Below are positions 15,790-27,633 of a DNA stretch of 64,000 bases, one piece after another. Under the pieces are notes generated by a model, which ran no database searches, was not told the DNA's origin, and was given only the letters and a program-made list of their open reading frames with translations. The translations under genes and the position numbers were made by a program. Source of the DNA: Erwinia rhapontici (GTDB taxonomy: Bacteria; Pseudomonadota; Gammaproteobacteria; Enterobacterales; Enterobacteriaceae); contig NZ_VRKO01000010.1 of assembly GCF_012271765.1 (NCBI RefSeq), positions 132,884 to 196,883 on the forward strand, read 5' to 3'. How positions within the stretch are numbered: position 1 is the stretch's first letter; each line of letters starts with the position of its first letter.

Positions 15790-16821
15790 CTCTGTCGCCT
15801 TGACTGGCAGAAGGGCATTCCTGCCGTGGAAAACTAAACATTGCACAATGTACTCTTCTCCTGGTTCCTTTTGAAGGGTGGCAACAGGCTTTGGTGTGTT
15901 AAAGGATGTTTTTTCATTCAGATGGCAGGCGTGCACACTGGATCGCTGTTTTATGACATTTCATGCTGTTATCTGAGTGTAATCCGATGTGAACAACTAT
16001 TCAGATGTTTTAAAATCTCAGCGTATTGTCCTATCCGTCATACTTTTTCAACGTGATTATTAAATTATTTAGTAAATATTGATGTACTGATGATACATGA
16101 AACAGTCAAGTCACGCTTATTTGTCGGTATGTTTTTTGTACAAAGGGGGCTTTGCGTGAAGATTGACCATTGAGGGCTGATCCGCATGCTGCCTCGACCG
16201 AGTGTGATAATCGTGCTGTGGGAATAATAAAGTTTGTAGTGTCAGGGCCTGTGCTGCGGGCTGTTGCCAATAAAATCTTACTTTAGTGATAAGAATAATC
16301 AGTTTTGGGCTTAAAAAGTAAACGACAGTATGTCAGGATAACCTTCAGGAGACTTTGCACCGGGTGTGCAGGTTCTTCCGGTAATAAAAAAAAGATTTTT
16401 ATTACCCTAAACAATAAGTACTGCTTAACATTTTTCGCTGTTTCTACAGCGTGTTGGTAACTTAATTTTCAAGGGTTGTTTTAGACTAACGACACCGCAA
16501 CTCGTCTCTTTTTGAGTTTTGTCGGCGTTACTTAACTATAACGACGCGGCTTCCTGCAACTTATGGGTTAGTGCAGCGTGCATTAGTGATGTATCAGACG
16601 GAAGAACCTTTTCTCTGCGATCTTGCCATTCACCATTGGTCAAAATTACCAGAGTAAAAACTACTTATTCGTCTGCCAATGAAAGTAATGCATCGGGTAA
16701 TTTTTTTTATTGCTAAACACTGTAGCCATTATGCAATTGTTATCATTTTATCCCATTGATAAAAAAGGTAATAACACCAGGGTAGCTGTTTGTAAAAAAC
16801 TTATAAAGTGAAGAAAAAAAC
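15790..16821. promoter_or_regulatory. Long non-coding alaA-lrhA divergent region
   Basis: 1,032 bp between divergent alaA and lrhA. I find no gene I can support: the small open frames lack ribosome sites and family resemblance. E. coli also has an unusually long leader upstream of lrhA, so much of this is probably the lrhA 5' untranslated region and control sites. T-rich and A-rich blocks are frequent in the last 400 bp. No specific operator could be assigned. Confidence 0.6.
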
Positions 16822-17748
16822 ATGACTAGTGCAAATCGTCCAATACTTAATCTTGACCTCGATCTGCTGAGAACCTTCGTTGCTGTTGCTGATTTGAACA
16901 CCTTTGCTGCCGCTGCAGCAGCGGTGTGCAGAACGCAGTCAGCCGTAAGCCAGCAGATGCAGCGTCTGGAACAATTGGTAGGCAAAGAGCTGTTTGCCAG
17001 GCATGGACGCAACAAGTTATTAACGGAACATGGTATTCAGTTACTGGGCTACGCCAGAAAAATCCTGCGCTTCAACGATGAAGCCTGTACTTCTCTGATG
17101 TACAGCAACATTCAGGGCGTACTGACCATCGGCGCATCTGATGATACTTCTGATACCATTTTACCGTTTCTGCTCAACCGCGTGACATCGGTTTACCCGA
17201 AACTGGCTATCGATGTCCGTGTGAAACGCAATCCCTTCATGATGGAAATGTTAAACCAGGGTGAAGTTGATCTGGTGGTGACGACCTCCAGCCCGATGAA
17301 CTTCGCCTGGCAGGTTCTGCGTACGTCTCCAACATTGTGGTACTGCGCAGCGGATTACATCTTCCAGCGTGGAGAAGCCATTCCTTTGGTTCTGCTGGAT
17401 GAGCCAAGCCCATACCGTGACATGGCCATTGACCATCTTAACGAAGCGGGCATTCCGTGGCGTATCTCGTACGTTGCCTCAACACTTGCTGCGGTCCGTG
17501 CTGCGGTGAAAGCGGGCCTGGGTGTCACAGCTCGTCCGGTTGAGATGATGAGCCCGGAATTACGCGTAATGGGGGCTGCTGAAGGGCTGCCAATGTTGCC
17601 AGACACCGAGTATTTGCTGTGCCGTAACCCGGACAGCGATAACGAACTGGCGCTGGCAATCTTCAACGCAATGGAGTCCGGCAATGATCCCTATCGCCTG
17701 ACCCCTGCAGCGCCAGACAGCGCAGCTTTTGCCGATGAAGAAGAATAA
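16822..17748 (+). CDS. lrhA: LysR-type regulator LrhA
   Basis: 308-residue LysR-family DNA-binding regulator (E. coli 312). In E. coli LrhA represses flhDC and so motility and chemotaxis, and the Pantoea stewartii homologue affects surface motility and virulence. The N-terminal winged helix-turn-helix (about residues 10-70) is nearly identical to E. coli: [20 protein letters not shown] and [20 protein letters not shown]. The effector-binding domain (about 95-290) diverges more, for instance [23 protein letters not shown], and the C-terminal tail is acidic (FADEEE). ATG 16822 has a GAAG-type weak ribosome site within A-rich sequence. A strong terminator follows; the nuo operon starts about 670 bp downstream on the same strand, as in E. 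coli. Confidence 0.96.
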   Translation: MTSANRPILNLDLDLLRTFVAVADLNTFAAAAAAVCRTQSAVSQQMQRLEQLVGKELFARHGRNKLLTEHGIQLLGYARKILRFNDEACTSLMYSNIQGVLTIGASDDTSDTILPFLLNRVTSVYPKLAIDVRVKRNPFMMEMLNQGEVDLVVTTSSPMNFAWQVLRTSPTLWYCAADYIFQRGEAIPLVLLDEPSPYRDMAIDHLNEAGIPWRISYVASTLAAVRAAVKAGLGVTARPVEMMSPELRVMGAAEGLPMLPDTEYLLCRNPDSDNELALAIFNAMESGNDPYRLTPAAPDSAAFADEEE

Positions 17749-17812
17749 CCAGTAAACGCAAACGATTACTTTTATCATTAAACATTGATGAATTTAAGTT
17801 TTACTGAGTAAA

Positions 17813-17855
17813 AAAGGCCTTTCAGCGTATTTTTAATCTGAAAGGCCTTTTTTTT
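17813..17855 (+). terminator. Rho-independent terminator after lrhA
   Basis: A 13-bp perfect stem (AAAGGCCTTTCAG / CTGAAAGGCCTTT) with a 12-base loop is followed by TTTTT. It separates lrhA from the nuo promoter region. Confidence 0.9.
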
Positions 17856-18416
17856 ACCTTTTAGTCGAGTGAAACCCTTCTTTTTTTGACGTCAATTAAC
17901 ACTGCGGTGTCAAAAATTCACCTATTCGTTGAACGACGATTTTTTTCCTCTTTCCGAGCCATCTGGTCCGATCAGTGAATTGATTCGGCAGTAAAAAAAC
18001 CGACCGTTTTTATCACTAAAAACACCAAACTGTGTTCTGGATCAAAAAAATAACCCCATTAAGGGGCAGGAAAAGAGGACGAATCCTGCCAAAATAGGCC
18101 TTGTTAAATACACGATCCAAACAAGGTTTTAACCGCTACACTTTGATCACATGATGTCACTGACTCGATTTAGCCCATTTTTTGAGCATCATGTGTTAAA
18201 TAAATGTTGTGAGTGTAAAATAATGTGCGGATAGTTTTGTCAAAGTTGACAAAAGGTCAGTTAAAGGAGTAAAAAACCACATAAAATTACTGCCTAATCG
18301 CTAAAGACGGTAAAATTTATAAGGTTTTTCATTCTTCCCTTGAATCGATGTGGTGTGTTAACTGCCAAATAATAGAGCAGGACGCAAAACGCCACTTTTG
18401 GTGAGTAAGCAAGAGT
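17856..18416 (+). promoter_or_regulatory. nuo operon promoter and leader region
   Basis: About 560 bp of AT-rich non-coding sequence before nuoA, with no supportable gene. E. coli nuo likewise has a long control region with ArcA, NarL, FNR, IHF and Fis sites. An ArcA-like box is listed separately; I did not assign -10/-35 elements. Confidence 0.7.
18195..18209. promoter_or_regulatory. ArcA-like box upstream of nuoA
   Basis: GTTAAATAAATGTTG matches the ArcA-P consensus GTTAATTAAATGTTA at 13 of 15 positions (hand count). It lies 208 bp before the nuoA start. ArcA represses nuo under oxygen limitation in E. coli, so site and context agree. Confidence 0.6.
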
Positions 18417-18854
18417 ATGTCAACAACCACAGAAGTCGTCGCCCATCACTGGGCATTCGCTGTTTTCCTGATCGTCTCGATTGGTCTCTGCTGCCTGATG
18501 TTGGCCGGAGCATGGTTTTTGGGCGGAAAAGCCCGTGGAAGGCATACAAATACACCTTTTGAATCCGGTATCGCCTCTGTAGGCACCGCAAAACTGCGTC
18601 TGTCTGCCAAGTTCTACCTGGTTGCCATGTTCTTCGTCATCTTCGACGTTGAAGCCCTCTATCTCTACGCATGGTCGACGGCTATTCGCGAAAGCGGATG
18701 GGTCGGCTTTGTCGAAGCCGCCATTTTCATTTTGGTTCTGCTTGCTGGTCTGTTTTATCTGGTTCGCATTGGCGCACTGGATTGGGCTCCTGCCCGTCGT
18801 CAGTTTGACGTCAAACCTACCACCATCTCGCACGCCAACCGTCACAAGCAGTAA
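18417..18854 (+). CDS. nuoA: NADH-quinone oxidoreductase subunit A
   Basis: Small membrane subunit of proton-pumping complex I. 145 residues with three transmembrane helices, at about 13-35, 64-88 and 97-118. The family motif [32 protein letters not shown], with its membrane Asp/Glu, is intact. First gene of the nuo operon, preceded by a long control region. ATG 18417 has only a weak AAGAG site but agrees with the family start ([14 protein letters not shown]). nuoB starts 15 bp downstream. Confidence 0.97.
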   Translation: MSTTTEVVAHHWAFAVFLIVSIGLCCLMLAGAWFLGGKARGRHTNTPFESGIASVGTAKLRLSAKFYLVAMFFVIFDVEALYLYAWSTAIRESGWVGFVEAAIFILVLLAGLFYLVRIGALDWAPARRQFDVKPTTISHANRHKQ

Positions 18855-18869
18855 CAGCGAGGCATTAAC

Positions 18870-19544
18870 ATGGACTATACGCTCACCCGCATAGACCCGA
18901 ACGGTGAGAATGACCGTTACCCACTGCAAAAACAGGAGATCGTGACCGATCCCCTGGAAAAGCACGTTCATCAAAACGTCTACATGGGCAAGCTGGAACA
19001 TGCCATGCACGACATGGTGAACTGGGGTCGCAAGAACTCCCTTTGGCCGTTTAACTTCGGTCTTTCCTGTTGCTATGTCGAAATGACCACGTCGTTTACG
19101 TCGGTGCATGACGTTGCGCGCTTTGGTTCTGAAGTTATCCGTGCTTCGCCGCGCCAGGCAGACTTTATGGTGGTTGCAGGAACCTGCTTCACCAAGATGG
19201 CTCCGGTTGTTCAGCGCCTGTATGACCAGATGCTGGAACCGAAATGGGTGATCTCAATGGGTGCCTGTGCCAACTCCGGTGGCATGTACGACATCTATTC
19301 CGTAGTACAGGGCGTGGATAAATTCCTGCCAGTTGACGTGTATATTCCAGGCTGCCCACCGCGCCCTGAAGCGTATATGCAGGCGCTGCTGCTGCTGCAG
19401 GAGTCCATCGGAAAAGAACGTCGCCCGCTGTCGTGGGTGGTCAGCGATCAGGGCGTTTATCGCGCCAATATGCAATCTGAGCGCGACAGGAAAAACGCCG
19501 AGCGTATCGCAGTCACTAATCTGCGTACCCCTGACGAAATTTAA
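18870..19544 (+). CDS. nuoB: NADH-quinone oxidoreductase subunit B
   Basis: Peripheral-arm subunit of complex I carrying iron-sulfur cluster N2, the last electron carrier before quinone. 224 residues (E. coli 220). N2 ligands are visible: the tandem cysteines in [10 protein letters not shown], the cysteine in [14 protein letters not shown] and the one in [18 protein letters not shown] site precedes ATG 18870. A 117-bp gap to nuoC includes a five-codon frame (MVNNL) overlapping the nuoC start. Confidence 0.97.
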   Translation: MDYTLTRIDPNGENDRYPLQKQEIVTDPLEKHVHQNVYMGKLEHAMHDMVNWGRKNSLWPFNFGLSCCYVEMTTSFTSVHDVARFGSEVIRASPRQADFMVVAGTCFTKMAPVVQRLYDQMLEPKWVISMGACANSGGMYDIYSVVQGVDKFLPVDVYIPGCPPRPEAYMQALLLLQESIGKERRPLSWVVSDQGVYRANMQSERDRKNAERIAVTNLRTPDEI

Positions 19545-19661
19545 GACAGCAGTTTATGGATGTGGTCATGAAAAGCGCAATAAAAACACAATGTCATCGC
19601 GCTGACCCACCTGACGCCAACACTGAGTGCCTGTCTGACAGGCCAGAATGGTGAACAACTT

Positions 19662-21461
19662 ATGACAGATTTAACCACGCAAGATCTCGCTCAGCCGTTA
19701 TGGCAAACCCGAGATCACCAGGATGACCCGGTGATCGGCGAGCTGCGTAATCGTTTTGGGCCTGATGCCTTTACCGTGCAAGCAACCCGTACCGGCGTGC
19801 CGGTAGTCTGGGTGAAACGTGAGCAGTTGCTTGAGATTATTGAGTTCCTGCGCAAGTTGCCTAAACCTTATGTGATGCTGTATGACCTGCATGGCATGGA
19901 TGAGCGTCTGCGTACGCACCGTGCCGGATTACCGGCGGCGGATTTTTCCGTTTTCTATCACTTCATCTCCATTGAACGCAATCGCGACATCATGCTCAAG
20001 GTGGCGTTGTCTGAAAACGATTTGAATGTGCCAACCATCACCAAAATTTTCCCGAATGCCAACTGGTATGAGCGTGAAACCTGGGAGATGTTTGGTATCA
20101 ATGTCGAGGGCCACCCACACCTGACGCGCATCATGATGCCGCAGACCTGGGAAGGGCACCCGTTGCGTAAAGACTATCCGGCGCGTGCGACCGAATTCGA
20201 TCCTTTCGAGCTGACCAAGCAGAAAGAGGATCTGGAGATGGAGTCCCTGACCTTCAAACCAGAAGACTGGGGCATGAAGCGTTCGACCAACAATGAGGAC
20301 TTCATGTTCCTCAACCTGGGTCCGAACCACCCATCAGCGCACGGTGCTTTCCGTATCATCCTGCAACTGGACGGCGAAGAGATCGTCGACTGCGTGCCGG
20401 ATATCGGTTACCACCATCGTGGTGCGGAAAAAATGGGCGAACGCCAGTCCTGGCACAGCTACATTCCGTACACTGACCGTATCGAGTATCTCGGCGGCTG
20501 CGTCAATGAAATGCCTTATGTACTGGCGGTTGAAAAACTGGCAGGTATAAAGGTGCCAGAACGCGTTGAAGTGATTCGCGTGATGCTTTCAGAGCTGTTC
20601 CGTATAAACAGCCATCTGCTGTACATCTCTACGTTTATTCAGGACGTCGGTGCTATGTCTCCGGTGTTCTTTGCCTTTACCGATCGCCAGAAAATTTATG
20701 ACGTAGTGGAAGCTATTACCGGTTTCCGTATGCATCCGGCCTGGTTCCGCATTGGCGGCGTGGCGCATGACCTGCCGAAAGGCTGGGAACGCTTGCTGCG
20801 TGAGTTCCTCGACTGGATGCCAAAACGTCTGAAAGCTTACGAACAGACGGCGTTGAAAAACTCCGTGCTGATTGCCCGCTCCAAAGGTGTTTCTGCCTAC
20901 AACATGGAAGAAGCGCTGGCCTGGGGCACCACCGGTGCTGGTCTGCGTGGTACGGGGCTGGACTTTGACGTGCGTAAATGGCGCCCGTACTCCGGTTATG
21001 AAAACTTCGATTTCGAAGTGCCAATCGGAGACGGCGTGAGCTGTGCTTACACGCGTGTGATGCTGAAGATGGAAGAGATGCGCCAGAGTATGCGCATTCT
21101 GGAACAGTGCCTGAAGAACATGCCAGCAGGCCCGTTCAAAGCCGACCATCCTCTGACCACACCGCCGCCGAAAGAGCGCACGCTGCAACATATCGAAACC
21201 CTGATCACTCACTTCCTGCAAGTGTCGTGGGGCCCGATTATGCCGGCCAACGAATCCTTCCAGATGATTGAGGCGACAAAAGGGATCAACAGTTACTACC
21301 TCACCAGTGATGGCAGCACCATGAGCTACCGCACCCGCGTGCGTACGCCAAGCTTCCCGCACTTGCAGCAGATCCCTTCGGTGATCAACGGCAGCCTGGT
21401 ATCCGACCTGATCGTATACCTCGGTAGTATCGATTTTGTTATGTCAGACGTGGACCGCTAA
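19662..21461 (+). CDS. nuoC: NADH-quinone oxidoreductase fused subunits C/D
   Basis: 599-residue fusion of the NuoC (30 kDa) and NuoD (49 kDa) subunits, as in E. coli and other gamma-proteobacteria. NuoC covers about residues 1-185 ([30 protein letters not shown]), NuoD about 205-599 ([46 protein letters not shown]), forming with NuoB the quinone pocket. E. coli begins MVNNMTDL; here two extra bases put the upstream MVNN codons in another frame, so translation most simply starts at ATG 19662 (MTDLTTQ). Two bases separate it from nuoE. Confidence 0.97.
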   Translation: MTDLTTQDLAQPLWQTRDHQDDPVIGELRNRFGPDAFTVQATRTGVPVVWVKREQLLEIIEFLRKLPKPYVMLYDLHGMDERLRTHRAGLPAADFSVFYHFISIERNRDIMLKVALSENDLNVPTITKIFPNANWYERETWEMFGINVEGHPHLTRIMMPQTWEGHPLRKDYPARATEFDPFELTKQKEDLEMESLTFKPEDWGMKRSTNNEDFMFLNLGPNHPSAHGAFRIILQLDGEEIVDCVPDIGYHHRGAEKMGERQSWHSYIPYTDRIEYLGGCVNEMPYVLAVEKLAGIKVPERVEVIRVMLSELFRINSHLLYISTFIQDVGAMSPVFFAFTDRQKIYDVVEAITGFRMHPAWFRIGGVAHDLPKGWERLLREFLDWMPKRLKAYEQTALKNSVLIARSKGVSAYNMEEALAWGTTGAGLRGTGLDFDVRKWRPYSGYENFDFEVPIGDGVSCAYTRVMLKMEEMRQSMRILEQCLKNMPAGPFKADHPLTTPPPKERTLQHIETLITHFLQVSWGPIMPANESFQMIEATKGINSYYLTSDGSTMSYRTRVRTPSFPHLQQIPSVINGSLVSDLIVYLGSIDFVMSDVDR

Positions 21462-21463
21462 TT

Positions 21464-21979
21464 ATGCACGATCAAAGAATTGCGATCGAAACGATCGATG
21501 AAACCGGGGCTTTTGTGCTGAGTGCGGCAGAGCGCGACGCCATCGAGCATGAAAAGCACCACTATGAAGACGCGCGTGCGGCTTCCATTGAAGCGCTGAA
21601 AATTGTCCAGAAACAGCGTGGCTGGGTGCCGGACGGTGCAATCCACGCCATTGCTGATGTGCTGGGGATCCCGGCCAGTGATGTGGAGGGGGTGGCAACG
21701 TTTTACAGCCAGATCTTCCGCACTCCGGTGGGCCGCCATGTGATCCGTTATTGCGATAGCGTGGTTTGTCATATTACGGGCTTCCAGGGGATTCAGTCGG
21801 CGTTGGAAAGCAGCCTGAATATCAAACCGGGTCAGACCACGGCGGACGGGCGCTTTACGCTGCTGCCAACCTGCTGTCTCGGCAACTGCGACAAAGGGCC
21901 GGTGATGATGGTGGATGAAGATACCCACGTTCATCTGACGCCGGAAGGTATCGCCAACTTACTGGAGCAGTATCAATGA
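21464..21979 (+). CDS. nuoE: NADH-quinone oxidoreductase subunit E
   Basis: Peripheral NADH-dehydrogenase-module subunit with the [2Fe-2S] cluster N1a. 171 residues (E. coli 166). Cluster ligands appear in [11 protein letters not shown] and in [13 protein letters not shown]. The thioredoxin-like core includes [17 protein letters not shown]. The start follows the nuoCD stop by two bases, implying translational coupling, and the gene overlaps nuoF by four bases. Confidence 0.97.
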   Translation: MHDQRIAIETIDETGAFVLSAAERDAIEHEKHHYEDARAASIEALKIVQKQRGWVPDGAIHAIADVLGIPASDVEGVATFYSQIFRTPVGRHVIRYCDSVVCHITGFQGIQSALESSLNIKPGQTTADGRFTLLPTCCLGNCDKGPVMMVDEDTHVHLTPEGIANLLEQYQ

Positions 21980-23316
21980 GACAGATCGTGCGTACTGCCG
22001 AAATGCATCCGCTGACCTGGCGCATGCGTGAAGACAAACAGCCGGTATTCCTCGAAGAGTACCGCAGTAAGAATGGTTATGCCGGGGCTGAAAAAGCGCT
22101 GAAATCCCTGTCGCCGGAAGAGATTGTCAGTCAGGTTAAAGATTCGGGCCTGAAAGGGCGTGGCGGTGCAGGTTTCTCCACGGGTCTGAAGTGGAGCCTG
22201 ATGCCAAAAGACGAATCCATGAACATCCGTTACCTGCTGTGTAACGCGGATGAAATGGAGCCGGGCACCTATAAAGACCGTCTGCTGATGGAGCAGATGC
22301 CACACCAGCTGGTGGAAGGCATGCTGATCAGCGCGTTTGCACTGAAAACCTACCGTGGCTACATCTTCCTGCGCGGTGAGTACATTGAGGCGGCCGTTAA
22401 CCTGCGCCGTGCCATTGCGGAAGCGACCGAAGCGGGTCTGCTGGGTAAGAACATTCTCGGCACGGGGTTTGACTTTGAGCTGATTGTGCATACCGGCGCG
22501 GGGCGTTATATCTGCGGCGAAGAGACCGCACTGATTAACTCACTGGAAGGGCGTCGCGCTAATCCGCGTTCCAAGCCGCCATTCCCGGCTTCTGCGGGTG
22601 CCTGGGGCAAGCCGACCTGCGTTAACAACGTAGAGACGCTCTCTAACGTACCGGCCATTATCGCCAACGGCGTTGACTGGTACAAAGGGATTTCTACCAG
22701 CGAAGATGCCGGTACCAAAATGATGGGCTTTTCCGGTCGTGTGAAGAACCCGGGCGTATGGGAGCTGCCGTTTGGCACCACCGCGCGCGAGATCCTCGAA
22801 GAGTATGCCGGTGGCATGCGCGATGGCCTGAAGTTCAAAGCCTGGCAGCCAGGTGGCGCAGGTACGGACTTCCTGACCGAGTCGCACCTCGATCTGCCGA
22901 TGGAATTTGCCAGTATTGGTAAAGCCGGTAGTCGTCTGGGTACGGCGCTGGCGATGGCCGTCGACCACGAAATCAACATGGTGTCGCTGGTGCGTAACCT
23001 TGAAGAGTTTTTTGCCCGTGAATCCTGCGGCTGGTGTACGCCATGCCGCGATGGCCTGCCGTGGAGTGTGAAAATTCTGCGCGCGCTGGAAAATAAACAG
23101 GGACAGCCGGGGGATATTGAAACCCTGCTGCAACTCTGCCGCCAGCTTGGCCCGGGTAAGACCTTCTGTGCGCATGCGCCTGGTGCAGTAGAGCCACTGC
23201 AAAGTGCCATTAAATATTTCCGCGAAGAGTTTGAAGCGGGTATGGCACCCCAGGTATTCAGCAACGCGCACGCGATTAGCGGCATCCAGCCCAACCTGTT
23301 AAAGGCGCGCTGGTAA
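21976..23316 (+). CDS. nuoF: NADH-quinone oxidoreductase subunit F (NADH/FMN site)
   Basis: Holds the NADH site, FMN and [4Fe-4S] cluster N3; entry point of electrons into complex I. 446 residues (E. coli 445). The FMN/NADH glycine-rich loop is [20 protein letters not shown] (near residue 60), the second loop [20 protein letters not shown], and the N3 cysteines are in [12 protein letters not shown] plus one near [10 protein letters not shown]. Overlaps nuoE (ATGA-type). Followed by a 50-bp gap to nuoG. Confidence 0.97.
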   Translation: MRQIVRTAEMHPLTWRMREDKQPVFLEEYRSKNGYAGAEKALKSLSPEEIVSQVKDSGLKGRGGAGFSTGLKWSLMPKDESMNIRYLLCNADEMEPGTYKDRLLMEQMPHQLVEGMLISAFALKTYRGYIFLRGEYIEAAVNLRRAIAEATEAGLLGKNILGTGFDFELIVHTGAGRYICGEETALINSLEGRRANPRSKPPFPASAGAWGKPTCVNNVETLSNVPAIIANGVDWYKGISTSEDAGTKMMGFSGRVKNPGVWELPFGTTAREILEEYAGGMRDGLKFKAWQPGGAGTDFLTESHLDLPMEFASIGKAGSRLGTALAMAVDHEINMVSLVRNLEEFFARESCGWCTPCRDGLPWSVKILRALENKQGQPGDIETLLQLCRQLGPGKTFCAHAPGAVEPLQSAIKYFREEFEAGMAPQVFSNAHAISGIQPNLLKARW

Positions 23317-23366
23317 GCAAAGTTTAACGCCCGTGTTCGCACGGGCCTTACGGAAGCATGTTCACT

Positions 23367-26093
23367 ATGGCTACAATTCATGTAGACGGTAAAGAATATG
23401 ATGTTGATGGCGCAGACAACCTCTTGCAGGCCTGTCTCTCCCTCGGCTTAGATATTCCTTATTTCTGCTGGCACCCGGCGCTCGGTAGCGTCGGTGCCTG
23501 CCGCCAGTGCGCGGTGAAGCAATTTCAGAATGCCGAAGACACCCGTGGCCGCCTGGTTATGTCCTGCATGACCCCGGCGTCTGACGGCACCTTTATTTCG
23601 ATCGATGATGGCGAAGCCAAAGAGTTTCGCGAAAGCGTTGTCGAGTGGTTAATGACTAACCACCCGCACGACTGCCCGGTATGTGAAGAGGGCGGTAACT
23701 GTCACCTGCAAGATATGACAGTGATGACCGGCCACAGCTTCCGTCGTTATCGTTTCACGAAGCGTACCCACCGTAATCAGGATCTCGGCCCGTTCATTTC
23801 CCACGAAATGAACCGCTGCATCGCCTGTTACCGCTGCGTGCGTTACTACAAAGATTACGCGGATGGCACCGACCTCGGTGTCTACGGCGCGCACGATAAC
23901 GTCTACTTCGGTCGCCCGGAAGACGGCGTACTGGAAAGCGAATTCTCCGGTAACCTGGTTGAAATTTGTCCGACCGGCGTATTCACGGATAAAACGCACT
24001 CTGAGCGTTATAACCGTAAATGGGATATGCAGTTTGCACCGAGCATTTGCCAGCAGTGCAGCATCGGTTGTAACACCAGCCCGGGTGAGCGCTATGGCGA
24101 ACTGCGTCGTATTGAAAACCGCTACAACGGTACTGTAAACCACTACTTCCTCTGCGACCGTGGTCGTTTCGGCTATGGCTACGTGAACCTGAAAGACCGT
24201 CCACGCCAGCCGATGCAGCGTCGCGGTGATGACTGGATCGCGCTGAATGCTGACCAGGCAATGCAGGGCGCGGCGGATGTGCTGCGCCAGGCGAAGAAAG
24301 TGATCGGCATTGGTTCCCCGCGAGCCAGCGTAGAAAGCAACTTTGCACTGCGTGAACTGGTCGGTGCAGAAAACTTCTCCACCGGCATTGCGGCGGGAGA
24401 GCAGGCGCGCCTGGATCTGATGCTGAAAGTATTGCGCGACAGCGGAATTCATACTCCGGCGCTGCGCGAAATTGAAAGCTACGATGCGGTGCTGGTGCTG
24501 GGTGAAGATCTGACCCAGACCGGAGCGCGCGTTGCACTGTCAGTGCGTCAGGCGGTGAAGGGCAAATCCCGTGAAATGGCTGCCGCACAGAAAGTGGCAG
24601 ACTGGCAGATTGCCGCCATTTTGAACATCGGGCAGAACGCGAAGCACCCCCTGTTTGTCACCAACGTTGACCAGACCCGTCTTGATGACATTGCCGCCTG
24701 GAGCTATCGCGCCCCGGTGGAAGATCAGGCGCGTCTTGGTTTTGCCGTTGCGCATGAACTGGATGAAAGTGCGCCTGTCGTTACGGATATTGATAAGTCA
24801 CTGGCAGGCAAAATTGACGTCATCGTTCAGGCATTAGCCGGGGCGAAGAAACCGCTGATTATCTCCGGGACTAACTCCGGCAGCGAAGCGATGATTCAGG
24901 CGGCCGCTAACGTGGCAAAAGCACTGAAGAATCGCGGTGCTGATGTAGGTATTACCCTGCTGGCAACCGCGACGAACAGCGTGGGTCTTGGCCTGATCGG
25001 TGGGAAATCCCTTGATGTGGCATTGTCCGAGCTGGAAAGCGGTGCAGCAGATGCCGTGATTATCATGGAAAACGATCTCTACCGTCACCTGCCAAAGGCG
25101 AAGGTGGATGCTGCGCTGGCCCATACGCCAAACGTGATCGTACTCGATCATCAGCGTACGTCGACCACGGAAAAAGCCGGTCTGATCCTCTCCAGCGCCA
25201 GCTTTGCTGAAAGCGACGGTACGGTAGTGAATCAGGAAGGCCGCGCACAGCGCTTCTTCCAGGTTTATGACCCTGCCTACTACGACGAAAAAGTACAGAT
25301 GCTGGAAAGCTGGCGCTGGCTGCATTCGCTGCAAAGCACGATTAACAGCCGCGAAGTGGACTGGAGCCAGCTCGATCATGTGATCGATGCCTGCGTAGCG
25401 GCGTTGCCACAGCTGGCTGGGATTAAAGAAGCGGCACCTGATGCCAGCTTCCGTATTCGTGGTCAGAAACTGGCACGTTCACCTAACCGTTCGAGTGGGC
25501 GTACTGCAATGCGCGCCAACATCGACGTGCATGAGCCGCGTCAGCCGCAGGACAAAGACAGCATGTTTGCCTTCTCTATGGAAGGGAACAACCAGCCGTC
25601 TGCAGCACGTTCGCAAATTCCGTTTGCCTGGGCACCAGGCTGGAACTCACCTCAGGCATGGAATAAATTCCAGGCGGAAGTGGGCGGAAGCCTGCGTAAT
25701 GGCGATCCAGGCGTGCGTCTGATCGAAGCGGGGGCCACACAGCTGGGCTGGTTCGACACGGTACCTGCTGCCTTCACTGGCGTGAACGATGCCTGGCGTG
25801 TGGCACCGTATTTCCACCTGTTCGGCAGCGATGAAATGACTCAGCGCGCCCCGGTTATTCAGCAGCGTATGCCAGAAGCCTACCTGATGGTTAATCCGGA
25901 TGATGCTGCGAAGCTTGGGGTGAATGTCGGCACGGCCGTTGAGTTTACTTGCCAGGGCGAAACACTGCGCCTGCCAGTACGCTTCTCCAGCACGTTGCAG
26001 GCAGGGCAGGTGGGTTTGCCACTCGGTTTACCGGGCATTCCACCGTTCCTGGCGGGTAGCAACATCGACAATCTGCGGGAGGCAGTACAATGA
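23367..26093 (+). CDS. nuoG: NADH-quinone oxidoreductase subunit G
   Basis: Largest peripheral subunit; relays electrons through several clusters. 908 residues, equal to E. coli. The N-terminal ferredoxin-like domain carries the [2Fe-2S] ligands ([19 protein letters not shown]), followed by [13 protein letters not shown], the [4Fe-4S] [11 protein letters not shown] set, and the extra N7 cluster ligands ([13 protein letters not shown]). The rest is the molybdopterin-oxidoreductase-like domain, catalytically inactive in complex I. ATG 23367 is preferred over ATG 23358: the GGAAG site is 10 bases from the former and 1 base from the latter, and E. coli starts [11 protein letters not shown]. Overlaps nuoH by four bases. 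Confidence 0.97.
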   Translation: MATIHVDGKEYDVDGADNLLQACLSLGLDIPYFCWHPALGSVGACRQCAVKQFQNAEDTRGRLVMSCMTPASDGTFISIDDGEAKEFRESVVEWLMTNHPHDCPVCEEGGNCHLQDMTVMTGHSFRRYRFTKRTHRNQDLGPFISHEMNRCIACYRCVRYYKDYADGTDLGVYGAHDNVYFGRPEDGVLESEFSGNLVEICPTGVFTDKTHSERYNRKWDMQFAPSICQQCSIGCNTSPGERYGELRRIENRYNGTVNHYFLCDRGRFGYGYVNLKDRPRQPMQRRGDDWIALNADQAMQGAADVLRQAKKVIGIGSPRASVESNFALRELVGAENFSTGIAAGEQARLDLMLKVLRDSGIHTPALREIESYDAVLVLGEDLTQTGARVALSVRQAVKGKSREMAAAQKVADWQIAAILNIGQNAKHPLFVTNVDQTRLDDIAAWSYRAPVEDQARLGFAVAHELDESAPVVTDIDKSLAGKIDVIVQALAGAKKPLIISGTNSGSEAMIQAAANVAKALKNRGADVGITLLATATNSVGLGLIGGKSLDVALSELESGAADAVIIMENDLYRHLPKAKVDAALAHTPNVIVLDHQRTSTTEKAGLILSSASFAESDGTVVNQEGRAQRFFQVYDPAYYDEKVQMLESWRWLHSLQSTINSREVDWSQLDHVIDACVAALPQLAGIKEAAPDASFRIRGQKLARSPNRSSGRTAMRANIDVHEPRQPQDKDSMFAFSMEGNNQPSAARSQIPFAWAPGWNSPQAWNKFQAEVGGSLRNGDPGVRLIEAGATQLGWFDTVPAAFTGVNDAWRVAPYFHLFGSDEMTQRAPVIQQRMPEAYLMVNPDDAAKLGVNVGTAVEFTCQGETLRLPVRFSSTLQAGQVGLPLGLPGIPPFLAGSNIDNLREAVQ

Positions 26094-27067
26094 GCTGGCT
26101 GACACCGGAAGTTATCGACGTGCTGATTGCCGTCGTAAAAGCGCTGATTATCCTGTTTGTGGTGGTCGGTTGTGGCGCCTTTATGAGCTTTGGTGAGCGC
26201 CGTCTGCTCGGCCTGTTCCAGAACCGATACGGGCCTAACCGTGTCGGCTGGGGCGGTTCCCTGCAGTTGGTCGCTGACATGATCAAAATGTTCTTTAAAG
26301 AGGACTGGATCCCGCCGTTTACCGACCGCGTGATTTTTACCCTCGCTCCTATGATTGCTTTTACCTCGCTGCTGCTGGCGATGGCGATTGTGCCGGTGAC
26401 CTCCACCTGGATGGGCGCCGACCTGAACATTGGTCTGCTGTTCTTCCTGATGATGGCGGGTCTGGCGGTGTACGCGGTGCTGTTTGCCGGCTGGTCGAGT
26501 AATAACAAATACTCGCTGCTGGGCGCAATGCGTGCCTCTGCGCAGACCCTGAGCTATGAAGTGTTCCTCGGTCTGTCGTTGATGGGCGTGGTCGCACAGG
26601 CGGGCTCATTCAACATGGTCGACATTGTTAACAGTCAGCAGCATCTGTGGAACGTGATCCCGCAGTTCTTAGGTTTCCTTACCTTCTGCATCGCCGGTGT
26701 TGCGGTCTGTCACCGCCATCCGTTTGACCAGCCAGAAGCGGAACAGGAACTGGCCGACGGTTACCACATTGAATATGCCGGGATGAAATTCGGCCTGTTC
26801 TTTGTCGGTGAATACGTCGGTATCGTGACCGTTTCATCACTGATCGTCACGCTGTTCTTCGGCGGCTGGAACGGTCCGTGGTTGCCACCGATTTTCTGGT
26901 TCGCGATTAAAACGGCATTCTTCATGATGATGTTCATTCTGATTCGTGCTGCGTTACCGCGTCCGCGCTATGACCAGGTGATGTCGTTCGGCTGGAAAGT
27001 CTGTCTGCCGTTGACGCTGTTGAATCTGCTGGCGACTGCCGCAGTCATTCTGTACACGGCGCAGTAA
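26090..27067 (+). CDS. nuoH: NADH-quinone oxidoreductase subunit H
   Basis: Membrane subunit linking the peripheral arm to the proton-pumping arm and lining the quinone tunnel. 325 residues as in E. coli, eight predicted helices. Conserved loops: [20 protein letters not shown] at the first loop and the acidic [21 protein letters not shown] loop that contacts NuoB/D. Overlaps the nuoG end; nuoI follows after 13 bp. Confidence 0.97.
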   Translation: MSWLTPEVIDVLIAVVKALIILFVVVGCGAFMSFGERRLLGLFQNRYGPNRVGWGGSLQLVADMIKMFFKEDWIPPFTDRVIFTLAPMIAFTSLLLAMAIVPVTSTWMGADLNIGLLFFLMMAGLAVYAVLFAGWSSNNKYSLLGAMRASAQTLSYEVFLGLSLMGVVAQAGSFNMVDIVNSQQHLWNVIPQFLGFLTFCIAGVAVCHRHPFDQPEAEQELADGYHIEYAGMKFGLFFVGEYVGIVTVSSLIVTLFFGGWNGPWLPPIFWFAIKTAFFMMMFILIRAALPRPRYDQVMSFGWKVCLPLTLLNLLATAAVILYTAQ

Positions 27068-27080
27068 GGGGTTTAAGAAC

Positions 27081-27623
27081 ATGACATTAAAAGACCTTGT
27101 CGTTGGTTTCGGGACAACCGTACGCAGTATCTGGCTGATAGGCATGAATGCCTTCGCCAAACGCGAAACCATGATGTATCCGGAAGAGCCGGTTTATCTG
27201 CCACCACGCTACCGTGGCCGTATTGTGCTGACGCGCGATCCGGATGGCCAGGAGCGCTGTGTTGCCTGCAACCTGTGTGCTGTTGCCTGCCCGGTAGGCT
27301 GTATTTCTCTGCAAAAAGCAGAGATGGCGGATGGCCGCTGGTATCCGGAGTTCTTCCGTATTAACTTCTCGCGCTGCATTTTCTGTGGCCTGTGTGAAGA
27401 GGCTTGCCCGACCACTGCGATTCAGCTTACCCCAGATTTCGAACTGGGTGAGTTCAAGCGTCAGGATCTGGTGTATGAAAAAGAACACTTGCTGATTTCC
27501 GGCCCGGGTAAATACCCGGAGTACAATTTCTACCGGATGGCGGGTATGGCGATCGACGGTAAAGACAAAGGCGACGCTGAAAACGAAGCCAAACCTATCG
27601 ACGTCAAGGGCTTGTTACCTTAA
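27081..27623 (+). CDS. nuoI: NADH-quinone oxidoreductase subunit I
   Basis: Ferredoxin-type subunit with two [4Fe-4S] clusters (N6a, N6b) between NuoG and NuoB. 180 residues as in E. coli. The two motifs are [15 protein letters not shown] (near residue 60) and [12 protein letters not shown] (near 99). An amphipathic N-terminal helix anchors it to the membrane arm. nuoJ follows 10 bp later behind an AAGGAG site. Confidence 0.97.
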   Translation: MTLKDLVVGFGTTVRSIWLIGMNAFAKRETMMYPEEPVYLPPRYRGRIVLTRDPDGQERCVACNLCAVACPVGCISLQKAEMADGRWYPEFFRINFSRCIFCGLCEEACPTTAIQLTPDFELGEFKRQDLVYEKEHLLISGPGKYPEYNFYRMAGMAIDGKDKGDAENEAKPIDVKGLLP

Positions 27624-27633
27624 GGAGCCAGGC

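Noticed and set aside
20589-21362. Long antisense frame opposite nuoCD (257 codons)
   Set aside because: Composition-driven shadow of a conserved gene, no family resemblance.
22506-23381. Long open frame on the minus strand opposite nuoF
   Set aside because: It mirrors a highly conserved gene, has no ribosome site or recognisable domain, and results from codon bias on the coding strand.
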